A stretch of 64,000 nucleotides of DNA from Rubrivivax sp051861265 (GCA_051861265.1 JBHYDA010000004.1:310001-374000); one strand, 5' to 3'. Shown: positions 1 through 9,372, counted from the first letter of the stretch. Notes: a model not told the origin generated them from the letters alone. Translations and numbers: made by a program.

Positions 1-719
1 GCGTCAGCGAGACGAACGCGCTGCGCACGGTGCAGCTCTTCTTCGACTGGGTGGCCAGCGGTTTCAGCAACACGCTGCCGCCCAAGGCCGACCTGATGGT
101 GCCCTTCTTCAAGACGGTGAGTTACCCGCTGGGCGTGTTCGGCTTCATCTTCCTGAGCTGGTTCGTCATCGTCGGCTGCAGCAACGCGGTGAATTTCACC
201 GACGGGCTCGACGGCCTGGCCATCATGCCGGTGGTGATGGTGGGCAGCGCCTTGGGCGTGTTCGCCTACGTGGTGGGCAACGTCAACTTCAGCCGCTACC
301 TGCTCTTCCCCTACATCCCCGGTGCCGGCGAGTTGCTGATCTTCTGCGCCGCCATGGCCGGCGCGGGCCTGGCCTTCCTGTGGTTCAACACCAGCCCGGC
401 GCAGGTGTTCATGGGCGACGTGGGCGCGCTCTCGCTGGGTGGCGCCCTGGGCACCATCGCCGTCATCACGCGGCAAGAGATCGTGCTCGGCATCATGGGC
501 GGCATCTTCGTGGCCGAGGCGCTGAGCGTGATGATCCAGGTGAGCTGGTTCAAGTACACGAAGAAGAAGTACGGCGAGGGCCGGCGCATCTTCCTGATGG
601 CGCCGCTGCACCACCACTTCGAGAAGAAGGGCTGGGCCGAGACGCAGGTGGTGGTGCGCTTCTGGATCATCACCATGCTGCTGTGCCTGGTGGGCCTGGC
701 CAGCTTGAAGCTGCGGTGA
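1..719 (+). CDS. mraY: MraY, phospho-N-acetylmuramoyl-pentapeptide transferase (C-terminal part)
   Basis: MraY transfers phospho-MurNAc-pentapeptide from UDP to undecaprenyl phosphate, giving lipid I at the inner face of the cytoplasmic membrane. The gene enters from outside the window; the reading frame is already open at base 3, so the N-terminal part is missing. The visible part carries hallmark family motifs: NFTDGLDGLA with the catalytic aspartates, FMGDVGALSLGG, and the cytoplasmic PLHHHFEKKGW histidine motif near the C terminus, between hydrophobic membrane segments. It ends 10 bp before murD and is the first gene seen of the dcw cluster. Identification is secure; only the start is unknown. 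Confidence 0.97.
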   Translation, partial: VSETNALRTVQLFFDWVASGFSNTLPPKADLMVPFFKTVSYPLGVFGFIFLSWFVIVGCSNAVNFTDGLDGLAIMPVVMVGSALGVFAYVVGNVNFSRYLLFPYIPGAGELLIFCAAMAGAGLAFLWFNTSPAQVFMGDVGALSLGGALGTIAVITRQEIVLGIMGGIFVAEALSVMIQVSWFKYTKKKYGEGRRIFLMAPLHHHFEKKGWAETQVVVRFWIITMLLCLVGLASLKLR

Positions 720-729
720 CAGGGCGGCC

Positions 730-2547
730 ATGTTCTTCCTGAAAGATCTCCCCGTCCTCGTGCTGGGCCTTGGCGACAGCGGCCTGGCCATGGCGCGCTG
801 GTGCGCGCGCTGCGGTGCGAACGTGACGGTGTGGGATTCGCGCGAGCAGACCCCCGGCGACGCCGCGCTGGCCGCCGAGTGGCCGGCCGTGCAGCGCCTG
901 CGCGGTGAACTGCTGCCCGCGCAAGTGAGTGGGGTGCAGCTCGTGCTGAAGAGCCCGGGTCTGGCGCCCAGCGATGCGCGCGTGGCGCCGCTGCTGGACG
1001 AGGCGCGGGCCATCGGCATCGCGGTGCTGGGCGAGCTCGATCTCTTCGCACGCGCGCTGACCGACCTGAAGGCCGCCTGGGGCTACGCGCCTAAGCTGCT
1101 GGCCATCACAGGCACCAACGGCAAGACCACCACCACGGCGATGACCGCGCTGCTGGTGGCGCGCGCTGGCCGCCGTGTGGCGATGGCCGGCAACATCGGC
1201 CCGACGCTGCTGGGCACGCTGAGCGAGCAGTTGACCGAGCTGCCTGAGGCGCCTGTGGCGGTGGTCGAGGCCGAAGAGGCAGCGGAAGCCGAGCCCTTCG
1301 AAGTCGCAGAAGCCGCCGCCGTTGCGGCCCAGGCTGCTGAGCCTGAAGTCGCCGTGCAGCCCGAGACCCCTGCCGATACCGCGCCCGTCGCGCTCCCCGA
1401 CGACGACGTGCCCGTGGCCGAGGTGCTGGCGAAACTGCTGCCCGCCGTGCCGGCCGAAGCCGAGCCCGGCCCCGCCGACGCGCTGCCGCAAGTGTGGGTG
1501 CTGGAGCTCAGCAGCTTCCAGCTGGAAGGCGGCGGCACCGGGGTGCGCGGCTTCGAGCCCGCGGCCGCCACGGTGCTGAACCTCACGCAAGACCACCTCG
1601 ACTGGCACGGCAGCATGGCCGCCTACAGCGCTGCCAAGGCGCGTGTCTTCGGCCAGCAGGCGGTGATGGTGATCAACCGCGACGACCCGCTCGTCGAGGC
1701 CCTGGTGCCGCAGCCCGTGGTGCCCGTCAAGGGCAAGGGCAAGCTCGCACCCAAGCCCAAGCCGTTGCTTCGCGACATCTGCCGCTTCGGCCTGAACGCA
1801 CCGCAGCACCCGGGCGACTTCGGCCTCATCGAAGAAAACGGCATGGCCTGGCTGGTGCGCGCGCTGCCTACGGAAGAAGGTCTCAAGCGCAAGAAGGGCG
1901 AGGTCGACGAGATCCACCTGCAGCGCCTGATGCCGGCCGATGCGCTGCGTGTGCGTGGCCGCCACAACGCCGCCAACGCGCTGGCGGCGCTGGCGCTGGC
2001 CACGGCCATCGGCTGCCCGCTGGCGCCCATGCTGCACGGCCTGCGTGAGTACGCGGGCGAGCCGCACCGCGTGGAATTCGTGGCCCGCGTTCCCGTGGAC
2101 GGCGACCAGGGCAGCGGCGAGGTGGAAGCCTTCGACGACAGCAAGGGCACCAACGTCGGCGCCACGGTCGCGGCGCTCAACGGCCTGGGGGCCGACAAGG
2201 CGCCGGGCCGGCTGGCCGTGATCCTCGGCGGCGACGGCAAGGGGCAGGACTTCACGCCGCTGCGCGCGCCGCTGGCGCAGCACGCGCGCGCCGTGGCCAC
2301 GTTGGGCCGCGATGCGGGTGCCATCGAAGAGGCCCTGCTCGGCCACCTCGGCCCCGTGCCCGTGCAGCGGCACGACACGCTGGAAGCCGCCGTGGCCTGG
2401 TGCTTCGAGCAGGCCCACCCGGGCGACGCCGTGCTGCTGAGCCCGGCCTGCGCCAGCCTGGACATGTTCCGCAACTACGCGCACCGCGCCGAGGTCTTCG
2501 TGGCCGCGGTGCAGGCGCTGGCGGCCGAGCGGGGGGCGCTGGTGTGA
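730..2547 (+). CDS. murD: MurD, UDP-MurNAc-L-alanine:D-glutamate ligase with a large acidic insertion
   Basis: This cytoplasmic Mur ligase adds D-glutamate to UDP-MurNAc-L-Ala using ATP. The N-terminal Rossmann domain starts VLVLGLGDSGLA. The ATP loop ITGTNGKTTTT lies at about residues 126-136, GNIG at 154-157, WVLELSSFQLE from 256, and the C-terminal domain has DDSKGTNVG, LGGDGKGQDF and LLSPACASLDMFRNYAHR. At 605 residues it is far longer than typical MurD (about 440-460). Most of the excess is an Ala/Glu/Pro/Val-rich, acidic, low-complexity stretch at about residues 165-253, between GNIG and the central strand. Two short lysine-rich additions lie near 334-344 and 386-389. The frame is intact and every family motif survives, so it is probably functional. 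The gene sits between mraY and ftsW as usual. Confidence 0.96.
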   Translation: MFFLKDLPVLVLGLGDSGLAMARWCARCGANVTVWDSREQTPGDAALAAEWPAVQRLRGELLPAQVSGVQLVLKSPGLAPSDARVAPLLDEARAIGIAVLGELDLFARALTDLKAAWGYAPKLLAITGTNGKTTTTAMTALLVARAGRRVAMAGNIGPTLLGTLSEQLTELPEAPVAVVEAEEAAEAEPFEVAEAAAVAAQAAEPEVAVQPETPADTAPVALPDDDVPVAEVLAKLLPAVPAEAEPGPADALPQVWVLELSSFQLEGGGTGVRGFEPAAATVLNLTQDHLDWHGSMAAYSAAKARVFGQQAVMVINRDDPLVEALVPQPVVPVKGKGKLAPKPKPLLRDICRFGLNAPQHPGDFGLIEENGMAWLVRALPTEEGLKRKKGEVDEIHLQRLMPADALRVRGRHNAANALAALALATAIGCPLAPMLHGLREYAGEPHRVEFVARVPVDGDQGSGEVEAFDDSKGTNVGATVAALNGLGADKAPGRLAVILGGDGKGQDFTPLRAPLAQHARAVATLGRDAGAIEEALLGHLGPVPVQRHDTLEAAVAWCFEQAHPGDAVLLSPACASLDMFRNYAHRAEVFVAAVQALAAERGALV

Positions 2548-2552
2548 ACGCG

Positions 2553-3797
2553 ATGTCGGCCACGCTCGCCACCGTGAAAGCCTGGTTCGCTCCGCGCGGC
2601 GATGGCACGGGCGCGCTGCCCGTGCGCGACAGCATCCATGTCGGTGGCGACCGCCCGGTGCGCTTGATGGCCTTCGACCAGACCCTGGTGGCCGTGGTCT
2701 TTGCGCTCATCGCGCTGGGTGTGGTGATGGTCTATTCGGCCAGCGTGGCCTTGCCCGACAACCCCAAGTTCGCGAACTACACCGAAACCTTCTTCCTGCG
2801 CCGGCACGTGGTGTCGCTGTGCATCGCCTGCGTGGCTGCGCTGGTGGTGGTGCAGGTGCCCATGAGCGTGTGGGAGAAGCACGCGCCGGTGATCTTCCTC
2901 ATCGCGCTGATCCTGCTCGTCATCGTGCTCGTGCCCTTCATCGGCAAGGTGGTGAACTTCTCGCGCCGCTGGATCCCGCTGGGCTTCATGAACTTCCAGC
3001 CGAGCGAACTCGCCAAGCTGGCCATCGCGCTCTACGCCGCCAACTACATGGTGCGGCGCATGGACGCGCGCGAGAACTTCTTCCGCGCCGTCACGCCCAT
3101 GGTGGTGGCGGTGGCCTTCGTGGGCGTGCTGCTGATGCGCCAGCCCGACATGGGCGCCTTCATCGTCATCGCCACCATCGCGCTGGGCATCCTCTTCCTG
3201 GGCGGCGTGAACGCGCGCATGTTCTTCCTGATGGCCGCGGTGATCATCTGCACCGTCGCGCTTTACCTCTACTTCGACGACCTGCGGCGCGAGCGCATCC
3301 TGGCCTACCTGGACCCCTGGAACCCGCTGTACGCGCAGGGCAAGGGCTACCAGCTCACGCACAGCCTGATCGCCATGGGCCGCGGCGAGATCTTCGGCCA
3401 GGGCCTGGGCGCCAGCGTCGAGAAGCTGCACTACCTGCCCGAGGCGCACACCGACTTCCTGCTCGCCGTCATCGGCGAAGAGCTGGGTTTCGTCGGCGTG
3501 GCCACGGTCATCCTGATGTTCTTCTGGATGACGCGGCGCATCTTCCACATCGGCCGTCAAGCCATCGCGCTGGACCGCGTGTTCGCCGGCCTGATGTGCC
3601 AGGGCATCGGCATCTGGATGGGCTTCCAGGCCTTCATCAACATGGGCGTGAACCTGGGCGTGCTGCCCACCAAGGGCCTGACGCTGCCGCTGATGAGCTA
3701 TGGCGGCAGTGCCATCCTGATGAACATGGTGGCGCTGGCGATGGTGCTGCGCGTGGACATCGAGAACCGGGCGCTGATGCGCGGGGGCCGCGCATGA
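2553..3797 (+). CDS. ftsW: FtsW, septal SEDS peptidoglycan glycosyltransferase
   Basis: FtsW is the SEDS-family polytopic membrane glycosyltransferase that polymerises lipid II at the division septum with its partner class B PBP (FtsI). The product is 414 residues: a cytoplasmic N-terminal tail of about 45 residues, then about ten hydrophobic segments. SEDS motifs are visible: FQPSELAKLA, RQPDMGAF, and KLHYLPEAHTDFLLAVIGEE in the large periplasmic loop. The C terminus has the NLGVLPTKGLTLPLMSYGG signature. I chose ATG 2553; a GTG at 2544 overlapping the murD stop (GTGTGA) would add three residues and has a better-placed G-rich ribosome site. The stop overlaps murG as ATGA. Confidence 0.96.
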   Translation: MSATLATVKAWFAPRGDGTGALPVRDSIHVGGDRPVRLMAFDQTLVAVVFALIALGVVMVYSASVALPDNPKFANYTETFFLRRHVVSLCIACVAALVVVQVPMSVWEKHAPVIFLIALILLVIVLVPFIGKVVNFSRRWIPLGFMNFQPSELAKLAIALYAANYMVRRMDARENFFRAVTPMVVAVAFVGVLLMRQPDMGAFIVIATIALGILFLGGVNARMFFLMAAVIICTVALYLYFDDLRRERILAYLDPWNPLYAQGKGYQLTHSLIAMGRGEIFGQGLGASVEKLHYLPEAHTDFLLAVIGEELGFVGVATVILMFFWMTRRIFHIGRQAIALDRVFAGLMCQGIGIWMGFQAFINMGVNLGVLPTKGLTLPLMSYGGSAILMNMVALAMVLRVDIENRALMRGGRA

Positions 3798-4882
3798 GCC
3801 ACCTCGTCGTCATGGCCGCCGGCACGGGCGGGCACATCATCCCCGGGCTGGCGATCGCGCGCGAGATGCAGAGCCGCGGCTGGACGGTCAGCTGGCTGGG
3901 CACCTCGCACGGGATGGAGAACAAGCTCGTGCCGCCCTCGGGTCTGGCGATGGACACCATCACCTTCAGCGGCCTGCGCGGCAAGGGCCTGCTGCACACC
4001 GCCACGGGCGGGCTGCGGCTGCTCAAGGCCTTCTTCGACTGCTTCGGCATCCTGCGCCGCCGCGGTGCCAACGCGGTGCTGGGCATGGGCGGTTATGTGT
4101 GCTTCCCCGGCGGCTTGATGGCCAGCCTGCTGAACAAGCCGCTGGTGCTGGTGAACGCCGACGCCTCGCTGCTGCTCAGCAACCGCAGCCTGCTGCCCGT
4201 GGCCGACCGCGTGGCCTTCGGCTTCAGCGGCCCGGCGGTGCAAGGCGTGAAGAACGCGGTCGTCACCGGCAACGCCGTACGCGCCGAGATCGAGGCGCTG
4301 CCCGCGCCCGCCGCGCGCTGGGCTGGCCGCAGCGGCCCGCTGCGCCTGCTGGTAGTGGGCGGCAGCCTCGGCGCGCAGGTGCTCAACCGCACGCTGCCCG
4401 CGGCGCTGGCGCTGCTGCCGGCCGAGCAGCGGCCGCAGGTGGTGCACCAGACCGGCACGGCGCAAGAGGCCGAAGTGCGCGCCGCCTATGTGCAGCACGG
4501 CGTGCCCGCCGAAGTGCGGCCCTTCATCGACGACATGCCGGCGCAGCTGGCCGCCTGCGATGTGATGGTGTGCCGCGCGGGTGCCGTGACGGTGAGCGAA
4601 CTCTGCGCCGCCGGCGTGCCCGCGGTGCTGGTGCCGCTGATCGCCAGCACCACCGCGCACCAGCGCGACAACGCCAGCTGGATGGCCGGGCAGGGCGCGG
4701 CGCTGCACCTGCCGCAAACAGAACTCAGCCCGCAGGCGCTGGCCGAGACGCTGCGCGCGTTGTCGCGCGAAGGTTTGCTCGCGATGGCCGAGAAAGCCCG
4801 CGCGCTGGCCCAGCCGCGCGCCGCGGCGCGCGTGGCCGATCAGATCGAGGCGCTGGTGAAGAAGCCGGGGGCACGCACATGA
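3794..4882 (+). CDS. murG: MurG, UDP-GlcNAc:lipid I GlcNAc transferase
   Basis: MurG is a peripheral inner-membrane GT-B (family GT28) enzyme converting lipid I to lipid II. It is 362 residues, normal for the family. The N terminus has the glycine loop AAGTGGHIIPGLAIA; a second glycine motif GGSLGAQVLN opens the C-terminal domain. Further conserved stretches are VLGMGGYVCFPGG, QTGTAQE and the donor-binding CRAGAVTVSELCAAGVPAVLVP, then QRDNA. The start overlaps the ftsW stop (ATGA) and the stop overlaps murC in the same way, which suggests translational coupling. Confidence 0.97.
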   Translation: MSHLVVMAAGTGGHIIPGLAIAREMQSRGWTVSWLGTSHGMENKLVPPSGLAMDTITFSGLRGKGLLHTATGGLRLLKAFFDCFGILRRRGANAVLGMGGYVCFPGGLMASLLNKPLVLVNADASLLLSNRSLLPVADRVAFGFSGPAVQGVKNAVVTGNAVRAEIEALPAPAARWAGRSGPLRLLVVGGSLGAQVLNRTLPAALALLPAEQRPQVVHQTGTAQEAEVRAAYVQHGVPAEVRPFIDDMPAQLAACDVMVCRAGAVTVSELCAAGVPAVLVPLIASTTAHQRDNASWMAGQGAALHLPQTELSPQALAETLRALSREGLLAMAEKARALAQPRAAARVADQIEALVKKPGART

Positions 4883-6285
4883 AGCACGCCCTCAAGCACA
4901 TCCACTTCGTCGGCATCGGCGGCGCCGGCATGAGCGCCATCGCCGAGGTGCTGCACCAGCAGGGCTACCGCGTCAGCGGCTCCGATCAGGCCGAGAGCGC
5001 CGTCACGCGCCGCCTGGCCGGCTTCGGCGTGCAGGTGCACATCGGCCACGCCGCTGCGCACATCGCCGGCGCGCAGGCCGTGGTCACCAGCACCGCGGTG
5101 AAGGCCGACAACCCCGAGGTGCTGGCCGCGCGTGACGCCCGCGTGCCCGTGGTGCCGCGCGCCGTGTTGCTGGCCGAGCTGATGCGCCTGAAGCAGGGCA
5201 TCGCCATCGCCGGCACGCACGGCAAGACGACGACCACCTCGCTCACGGCCAGCGTGCTGGCCAAAGGCGGGCTGGACCCCACCTTCGTCATCGGCGGGCA
5301 GCTGCTGGCCGCAGGGGCGAATGCGCGCCTGGGCAGCGGTGATTTCATCGTCGTCGAGGCGGACGAGAGCGATGCCAGCTTCCTCTTCCTGAACCCCGTG
5401 ATCAGCGTCGTCACCAACATCGACGCCGACCACATGGAAACCTACGGCCACAGCCTGGAGCGGCTGCACACGGCCTTCGTCGATTTCCTGCACCGCCTGC
5501 CCTTCTACGGCCGCGCCGTGCTGTGCAGCGACGACGCCGGCGTGCGCGCCATCCTGCCGCGCCTGGAGCGCCCGGTGCTCACCTACGGCACCGACGAAGG
5601 CGCCGCGGGTTTCGAACATTTGCGCGCGGTGAATGTGCAGGCGCTGGCCGGCGGCCAGATGGCCTTCACCGCACGGCAGGCCGGCCATGCCGACCTGGCC
5701 GTGACGCTGAACCTCGCCGGCCTGCACAACGTGCGCAACGCGCTGGCCGCCATCGCCGTGGCGCGTGAACTGGAAGTGCCTGACGCGCCCATCGCCGCTG
5801 CGCTGGCCGCCTTCGCCGGCGTGGGCCGGCGTTTCCAGCGCCACGGCGAGCTGCCCACCGCCGACGGCGGCCACGCTCTGCTGATCGACGACTACGGCCA
5901 CCACCCGGTGGAGATGGCCGCGGTGCTGTCGGCCGCACGCGGGGCCTTCCCGGGCCGTCGGCTGGTGCTGGCCTTCCAGCCGCACCGCCACACCCGCACG
6001 CGCGACTGCTTTGCCGATTTCGCCACCGTGCTGCAGGGCTTCGACGCCGTGCTGCTGACCGACATCTACGCCGCCGGCGAGGCGCCCATCGCGGGCATCA
6101 GCAGCGCTACGCTGGCTGCCGCGGTGCAAGGTGCCGGAAGCTCGGCACAAAGCGTCGGCGACATCGCCGCACTGCCGGCCGCGCTGCACACCACGCTGCG
6201 CGGCGGCGACGTGCTCATCACCATGGGCGCCGGTTCCATCGGCGGCCTGCCGCGACAACTGATGCAAGAGGGGGCCGCTGCATGA
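4879..6285 (+). CDS. murC: MurC, UDP-MurNAc:L-alanine ligase
   Basis: MurC catalyses the first amino-acid addition, L-Ala to UDP-MurNAc, in the cytoplasm. The 468-residue product is the usual size. It opens with the Rossmann motif HFVGIGGAGMSAIAEVL, has the ATP-binding loop GTHGKTTTTSL at residues 112-122, the VVEADESDASFL carbamoyl-lysine/metal region, NIDADHMETYG, HNVRNALAAIA and the C-terminal DDYGHHPVE plus QPHRHTRT motifs typical of MurC. It overlaps murG and ddl by ATGA at both ends, consistent with one polycistronic message. Confidence 0.97.
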   Translation: MKHALKHIHFVGIGGAGMSAIAEVLHQQGYRVSGSDQAESAVTRRLAGFGVQVHIGHAAAHIAGAQAVVTSTAVKADNPEVLAARDARVPVVPRAVLLAELMRLKQGIAIAGTHGKTTTTSLTASVLAKGGLDPTFVIGGQLLAAGANARLGSGDFIVVEADESDASFLFLNPVISVVTNIDADHMETYGHSLERLHTAFVDFLHRLPFYGRAVLCSDDAGVRAILPRLERPVLTYGTDEGAAGFEHLRAVNVQALAGGQMAFTARQAGHADLAVTLNLAGLHNVRNALAAIAVARELEVPDAPIAAALAAFAGVGRRFQRHGELPTADGGHALLIDDYGHHPVEMAAVLSAARGAFPGRRLVLAFQPHRHTRTRDCFADFATVLQGFDAVLLTDIYAAGEAPIAGISSATLAAAVQGAGSSAQSVGDIAALPAALHTTLRGGDVLITMGAGSIGGLPRQLMQEGAAA

Positions 6286-7256
6286 AGGCCGAGATCCAAT
6301 CCCTGGGCAAGGTCGCCGTCCTGATGGGTGGCCGCAGCGCCGAACGCGAGGTCTCGCTGATGTCGGGCGGTGGCGTGCTGGCCGCGCTGCGCAGCCAGGG
6401 TGTCGATGCGCACGCCTTCGACCCGGCCGAACGCGAGCTGAACGAGCTCAAGCGCGAAGGCTTCCAGCGCGTGTTCATCGCGCTGCACGGCCGCCACGGC
6501 GAAGACGGCACGGTGCAAGGCGCGCTGGAGCTGCTGGGCATCCCCTACACCGGCAGCGGCGTGATGGCCAGCGCCATCGCCATGGACAAGGTGATGACCA
6601 AGCGCGTGTGGGTGGCCGAGGGCCTGCCCACGCCGCGTTGGCAGTGGCTGGCGCCCGAGCGCCAGGCGCGCGAAGACGTGATGGCCGTGCCCGATGCCAT
6701 CGGCCTGCCGCTGATCGTGAAGCCGCCGCGCGAAGGCAGCAGCATCGGCATCAGCAAGGTCAGCGGCTACAGCCAGATGCAGGACGCCGTGACCCTGGCC
6801 GCCCAGTACGACCCCGACGTGCTCTGCGAAGAGTTCATCGAGGGCATCGAGCTCACCTGCCCGGTGCTGGGCGAAGGCGCCAGCGCCCGTGCGCTGCCGG
6901 TCATCGCCATCGAGGCGCCGGAAGGCAAGTACGACTTCCAGAACAAGTACTACACCGACGTCGTGCAGTACCGCGTGCCCAGCGGCCTGGCGCCCGAAGA
7001 AGAGGCCGAGGTGCAGCGCCTCACGCTGGCCGCCTACCGCACCCTGGGCTGCCGCGGCTGGGGCCGTGCCGACCTGATGCTGCGCGCCCGCGACCGCAAG
7101 CCCTTCCTGCTGGAGATGAACACCAGCCCCGGCATGACCGGCCACTCGCTGGTGCCGATGTCGGCGCGCGCCGCGGGCATCAGCTACGAGGCGCTCTGCG
7201 TGCAGCTGCTGCAGGCGGCCACGCTGGACACGCCCGCCAAGCCCGCCCAGGCCTGA
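6282..7256 (+). CDS. ddl: D-alanine--D-alanine ligase (DdlB type)
   Basis: This cytoplasmic ATP-grasp enzyme joins two D-alanines to make the dipeptide added by MurF. The protein has 324 residues. Visible motifs are VLMGGRSAEREVSLMSGG at the N terminus, ALHGRHGEDGTVQGALELLG, YTGSGVMASAIAMDK, the glycine-rich ATP loop KPPREGSSIGISKV, CEEFIEGIELTC, and the C-terminal LLEMNTSPGMTGHSLVP with the Mg-binding Glu and Asn. Placement between murC and ftsQ is the standard dcw order, which favours the DdlB lineage. It overlaps murC by ATGA and ends 11 bp before ftsQ. Confidence 0.96.
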   Translation: MKAEIQSLGKVAVLMGGRSAEREVSLMSGGGVLAALRSQGVDAHAFDPAERELNELKREGFQRVFIALHGRHGEDGTVQGALELLGIPYTGSGVMASAIAMDKVMTKRVWVAEGLPTPRWQWLAPERQAREDVMAVPDAIGLPLIVKPPREGSSIGISKVSGYSQMQDAVTLAAQYDPDVLCEEFIEGIELTCPVLGEGASARALPVIAIEAPEGKYDFQNKYYTDVVQYRVPSGLAPEEEAEVQRLTLAAYRTLGCRGWGRADLMLRARDRKPFLLEMNTSPGMTGHSLVPMSARAAGISYEALCVQLLQAATLDTPAKPAQA

Positions 7257-7267
7257 TCGAAAAAGCC

Positions 7268-8116
7268 ATGCCGCGCAGCGCCACCCTCCGCCACCCGACA
7301 GCCGCCGCCCCGCTGGCGCTGCCGGTGGACGTGCGCCTGATGAACGGGCTGGCGAGCGTCATCTTCGTGCTGGCGGCTTTCGGCGCGGTGGCCGCGGGCG
7401 TGTTGTGGCTGGTGCGCAGCCCCTTCTTTCCGATTCGCGCCATCCAGCTGGACGGCGAACTGCAGCGCAACAGCGTGCCCACCATCCGCGCCAACGCCGC
7501 GCCGCAACTGGCGGGCAACTTCTTCAGCGTCGACCTGCAGGCCGGGCGCGAGGCCTTCGAGACCGTGCCCTGGGTGCGCCGCGCGGTGGTGCGCCGCGTC
7601 TGGCCCGACGTGCTGGCGGTGCGCCTGGAAGAACACCGCGCGGCGGCCTTGTGGGAAGGGCAGGGCGGTGAAGAAGGCGCCAGCGCCGAGCGCCTGGTCA
7701 ACAGCTTCGGCGAGGTCTTCGAGGCCAACGTCGGCGACGTGGAAGACGACAGCCTGCCCGTGCTGGCCGGCCCCGAGGGCAGCGCCGCCGCGATGCTGGC
7801 TTTGCTGCAGCGTGTGCAGCCCACGCTGGCGCGGCTGGAGATGAAGGTGGCGCGCGTGCAGCTCAGCGGCCGCGGCAGCTGGCGCCTGGAGCTGGACAGC
7901 GGCGCCGCGTTGGAACTCGGCCGCGGCAACGAAGCTGAACTCGTGGCGCGCAGCGAGCGTTTCGTGCGCACCTACACGCAAGTGGCCGCGCGCTGGCAGC
8001 AGCCGCTCGAATACGCCGACCTGCGCCACGCCGACGGTTATGCCGTGCGGCTGCGCGGCGTGAGCACCAGCCCGCCCAAGGGCTCCGCCCCCATCGGCGC
8101 GGTCAAGAACAACTAG
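7268..8116 (+). CDS. ftsQ: FtsQ, division protein of the FtsQLB complex
   Basis: FtsQ is a bitopic inner-membrane protein that links early and late divisome proteins with FtsL and FtsB. The 282-residue product has a cytoplasmic tail of about 25 residues, one transmembrane helix (about 25-48, rich in Val/Ala/Leu), then a periplasmic POTRA domain starting FFPIRAIQLDGELQRNS and a C-terminal FtsQ domain with ETVPWVRRAVVRRVWPDVLAVRLEEH split over residues 98-125. Start chosen at ATG 7268, 11 bp after ddl. Sequence is weakly conserved, as usual for FtsQ, but position and domain pattern are decisive. Confidence 0.93.
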   Translation: MPRSATLRHPTAAAPLALPVDVRLMNGLASVIFVLAAFGAVAAGVLWLVRSPFFPIRAIQLDGELQRNSVPTIRANAAPQLAGNFFSVDLQAGREAFETVPWVRRAVVRRVWPDVLAVRLEEHRAAALWEGQGGEEGASAERLVNSFGEVFEANVGDVEDDSLPVLAGPEGSAAAMLALLQRVQPTLARLEMKVARVQLSGRGSWRLELDSGAALELGRGNEAELVARSERFVRTYTQVAARWQQPLEYADLRHADGYAVRLRGVSTSPPKGSAPIGAVKNN

Positions 8117-8126
8117 AGGACAGCAC

Positions 8127-9359
8127 ATGGCCAAAGAATTCAAGGACATGGTGTTCGCCCTGGACATCGGCACCGCCAAGGTGATGGTCGTCGCAGCCGA
8201 GGTGCTGCCGGGCGGCGAACTGCGCGTGGCCGGCCTGGGTGTGGCACCCACGCACGGGCTGAAGCGCGGCGTGGTCGTCAACATCGACGCCACCGTGCAG
8301 AGCATCCAGCAGGCGCTGAAAGAAGCCGAGATGATGGCCGCCTGCAAGATCACCAGCGTCTACACCGGCATCACCGGCAGCCACATCCGCGGGCAGAACA
8401 GCACGGGCATGGTGATCGTGCGCGACAACCGCGAGGTCACGCCCACCGACGTGGCGCGCGTGGTCGAAACGGCCAAGGCCATCAGCATCCCCAACGACCA
8501 GCGCCTGCTGCTGGTGGAGCCGCAGGAGTTCGTGATCGACGGGCACGAGGTGAAAGAGCCCATCGGCATGAGCGGCAGCCGGCTCGAGGTGAAGGTGCAC
8601 ATCGTCACCGGCGCGCAGAGTGCCGCCGAGAACATCCTGAAGTGCGTGCGCCGCTGCGGCCTGGAGGTGGAGCGCCTGGTGCTGAACCCCAGCGCCAGCG
8701 CCGCGGCCGTGCTGACCGACGACGAGAAGTCTCTGGGCGTGGCCGTGGTCGACATCGGCGCCGGCACCACCGATGTGCAGATCTACACCGATGGCAGCGT
8801 GCGCCACACGGCCGTCATCCCCATCGCCGGCGACCTCATCACCAGCGACATCGCGATGGCGCTGCGCACGCCGACGAAAGACGCCGAAGAGATCAAGGTC
8901 GAGCACGGCGCCGCCAAGCAACTGCTGGCCGACCCCGGCGACCAGATCGAGGTGCCGGGCCTGGGCGACCGCGCGCCGCGGCTGCTCTCACGCCAGGCGC
9001 TGGCCGGCGTGATCGAGCCGCGCGTGGAAGAGATCTTCAGCCTGGTGCACCAGGTCATCCGCGAGAGCGGCTACGAAGAGCTGCTCAGCAGCGGCATCGT
9101 CATCACCGGCGGCAGCGCCGTGATGCCGGGCATGGTGGAGCTGGGCGAAGACATCTTCCTGAAGCCGGTGCGCAAGGGCCTGCCGCAGTACCACGGCGCG
9201 CTCTTCGACATGGTGGCCAACCCGCGCAGCGCCACCGTGATGGGTTTGTTGGAAGAAGCCCGCGTGGCACGCGCGCGCGGTTTCAAGGCGGCGGCGCAGG
9301 CCGGCTCGGTGAAGAACCTGGTCGGCCGCGCCAAGGATTGGTTTCTCGGGAATTTCTAG
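8127..9359 (+). CDS. ftsA: FtsA, actin-like membrane tether of the Z ring
   Basis: FtsA is an actin-fold ATPase that anchors FtsZ filaments to the membrane and recruits later divisome proteins. The product has 410 residues. It shows ALDIGTAKVMVVAAEV (phosphate 1), the 1C subdomain with GITGSHIRGQNS, VAVVDIGAGTTDVQIYTDG (phosphate 2), and GIVITGGSAVMPGMVELGED (adenosine). The C terminus has an amphipathic, basic tail (NLVGRAKDWFLGNF) suited to membrane targeting. The ribosome site upstream is GAGGACA. The stop codon TAG is embedded in TAGGAGGGG, a strong ribosome-binding motif for whatever follows. Confidence 0.97.
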   Translation: MAKEFKDMVFALDIGTAKVMVVAAEVLPGGELRVAGLGVAPTHGLKRGVVVNIDATVQSIQQALKEAEMMAACKITSVYTGITGSHIRGQNSTGMVIVRDNREVTPTDVARVVETAKAISIPNDQRLLLVEPQEFVIDGHEVKEPIGMSGSRLEVKVHIVTGAQSAAENILKCVRRCGLEVERLVLNPSASAAAVLTDDEKSLGVAVVDIGAGTTDVQIYTDGSVRHTAVIPIAGDLITSDIAMALRTPTKDAEEIKVEHGAAKQLLADPGDQIEVPGLGDRAPRLLSRQALAGVIEPRVEEIFSLVHQVIRESGYEELLSSGIVITGGSAVMPGMVELGEDIFLKPVRKGLPQYHGALFDMVANPRSATVMGLLEEARVARARGFKAAAQAGSVKNLVGRAKDWFLGNF

Positions 9360-9372
9360 GAGGGGTGCATGC

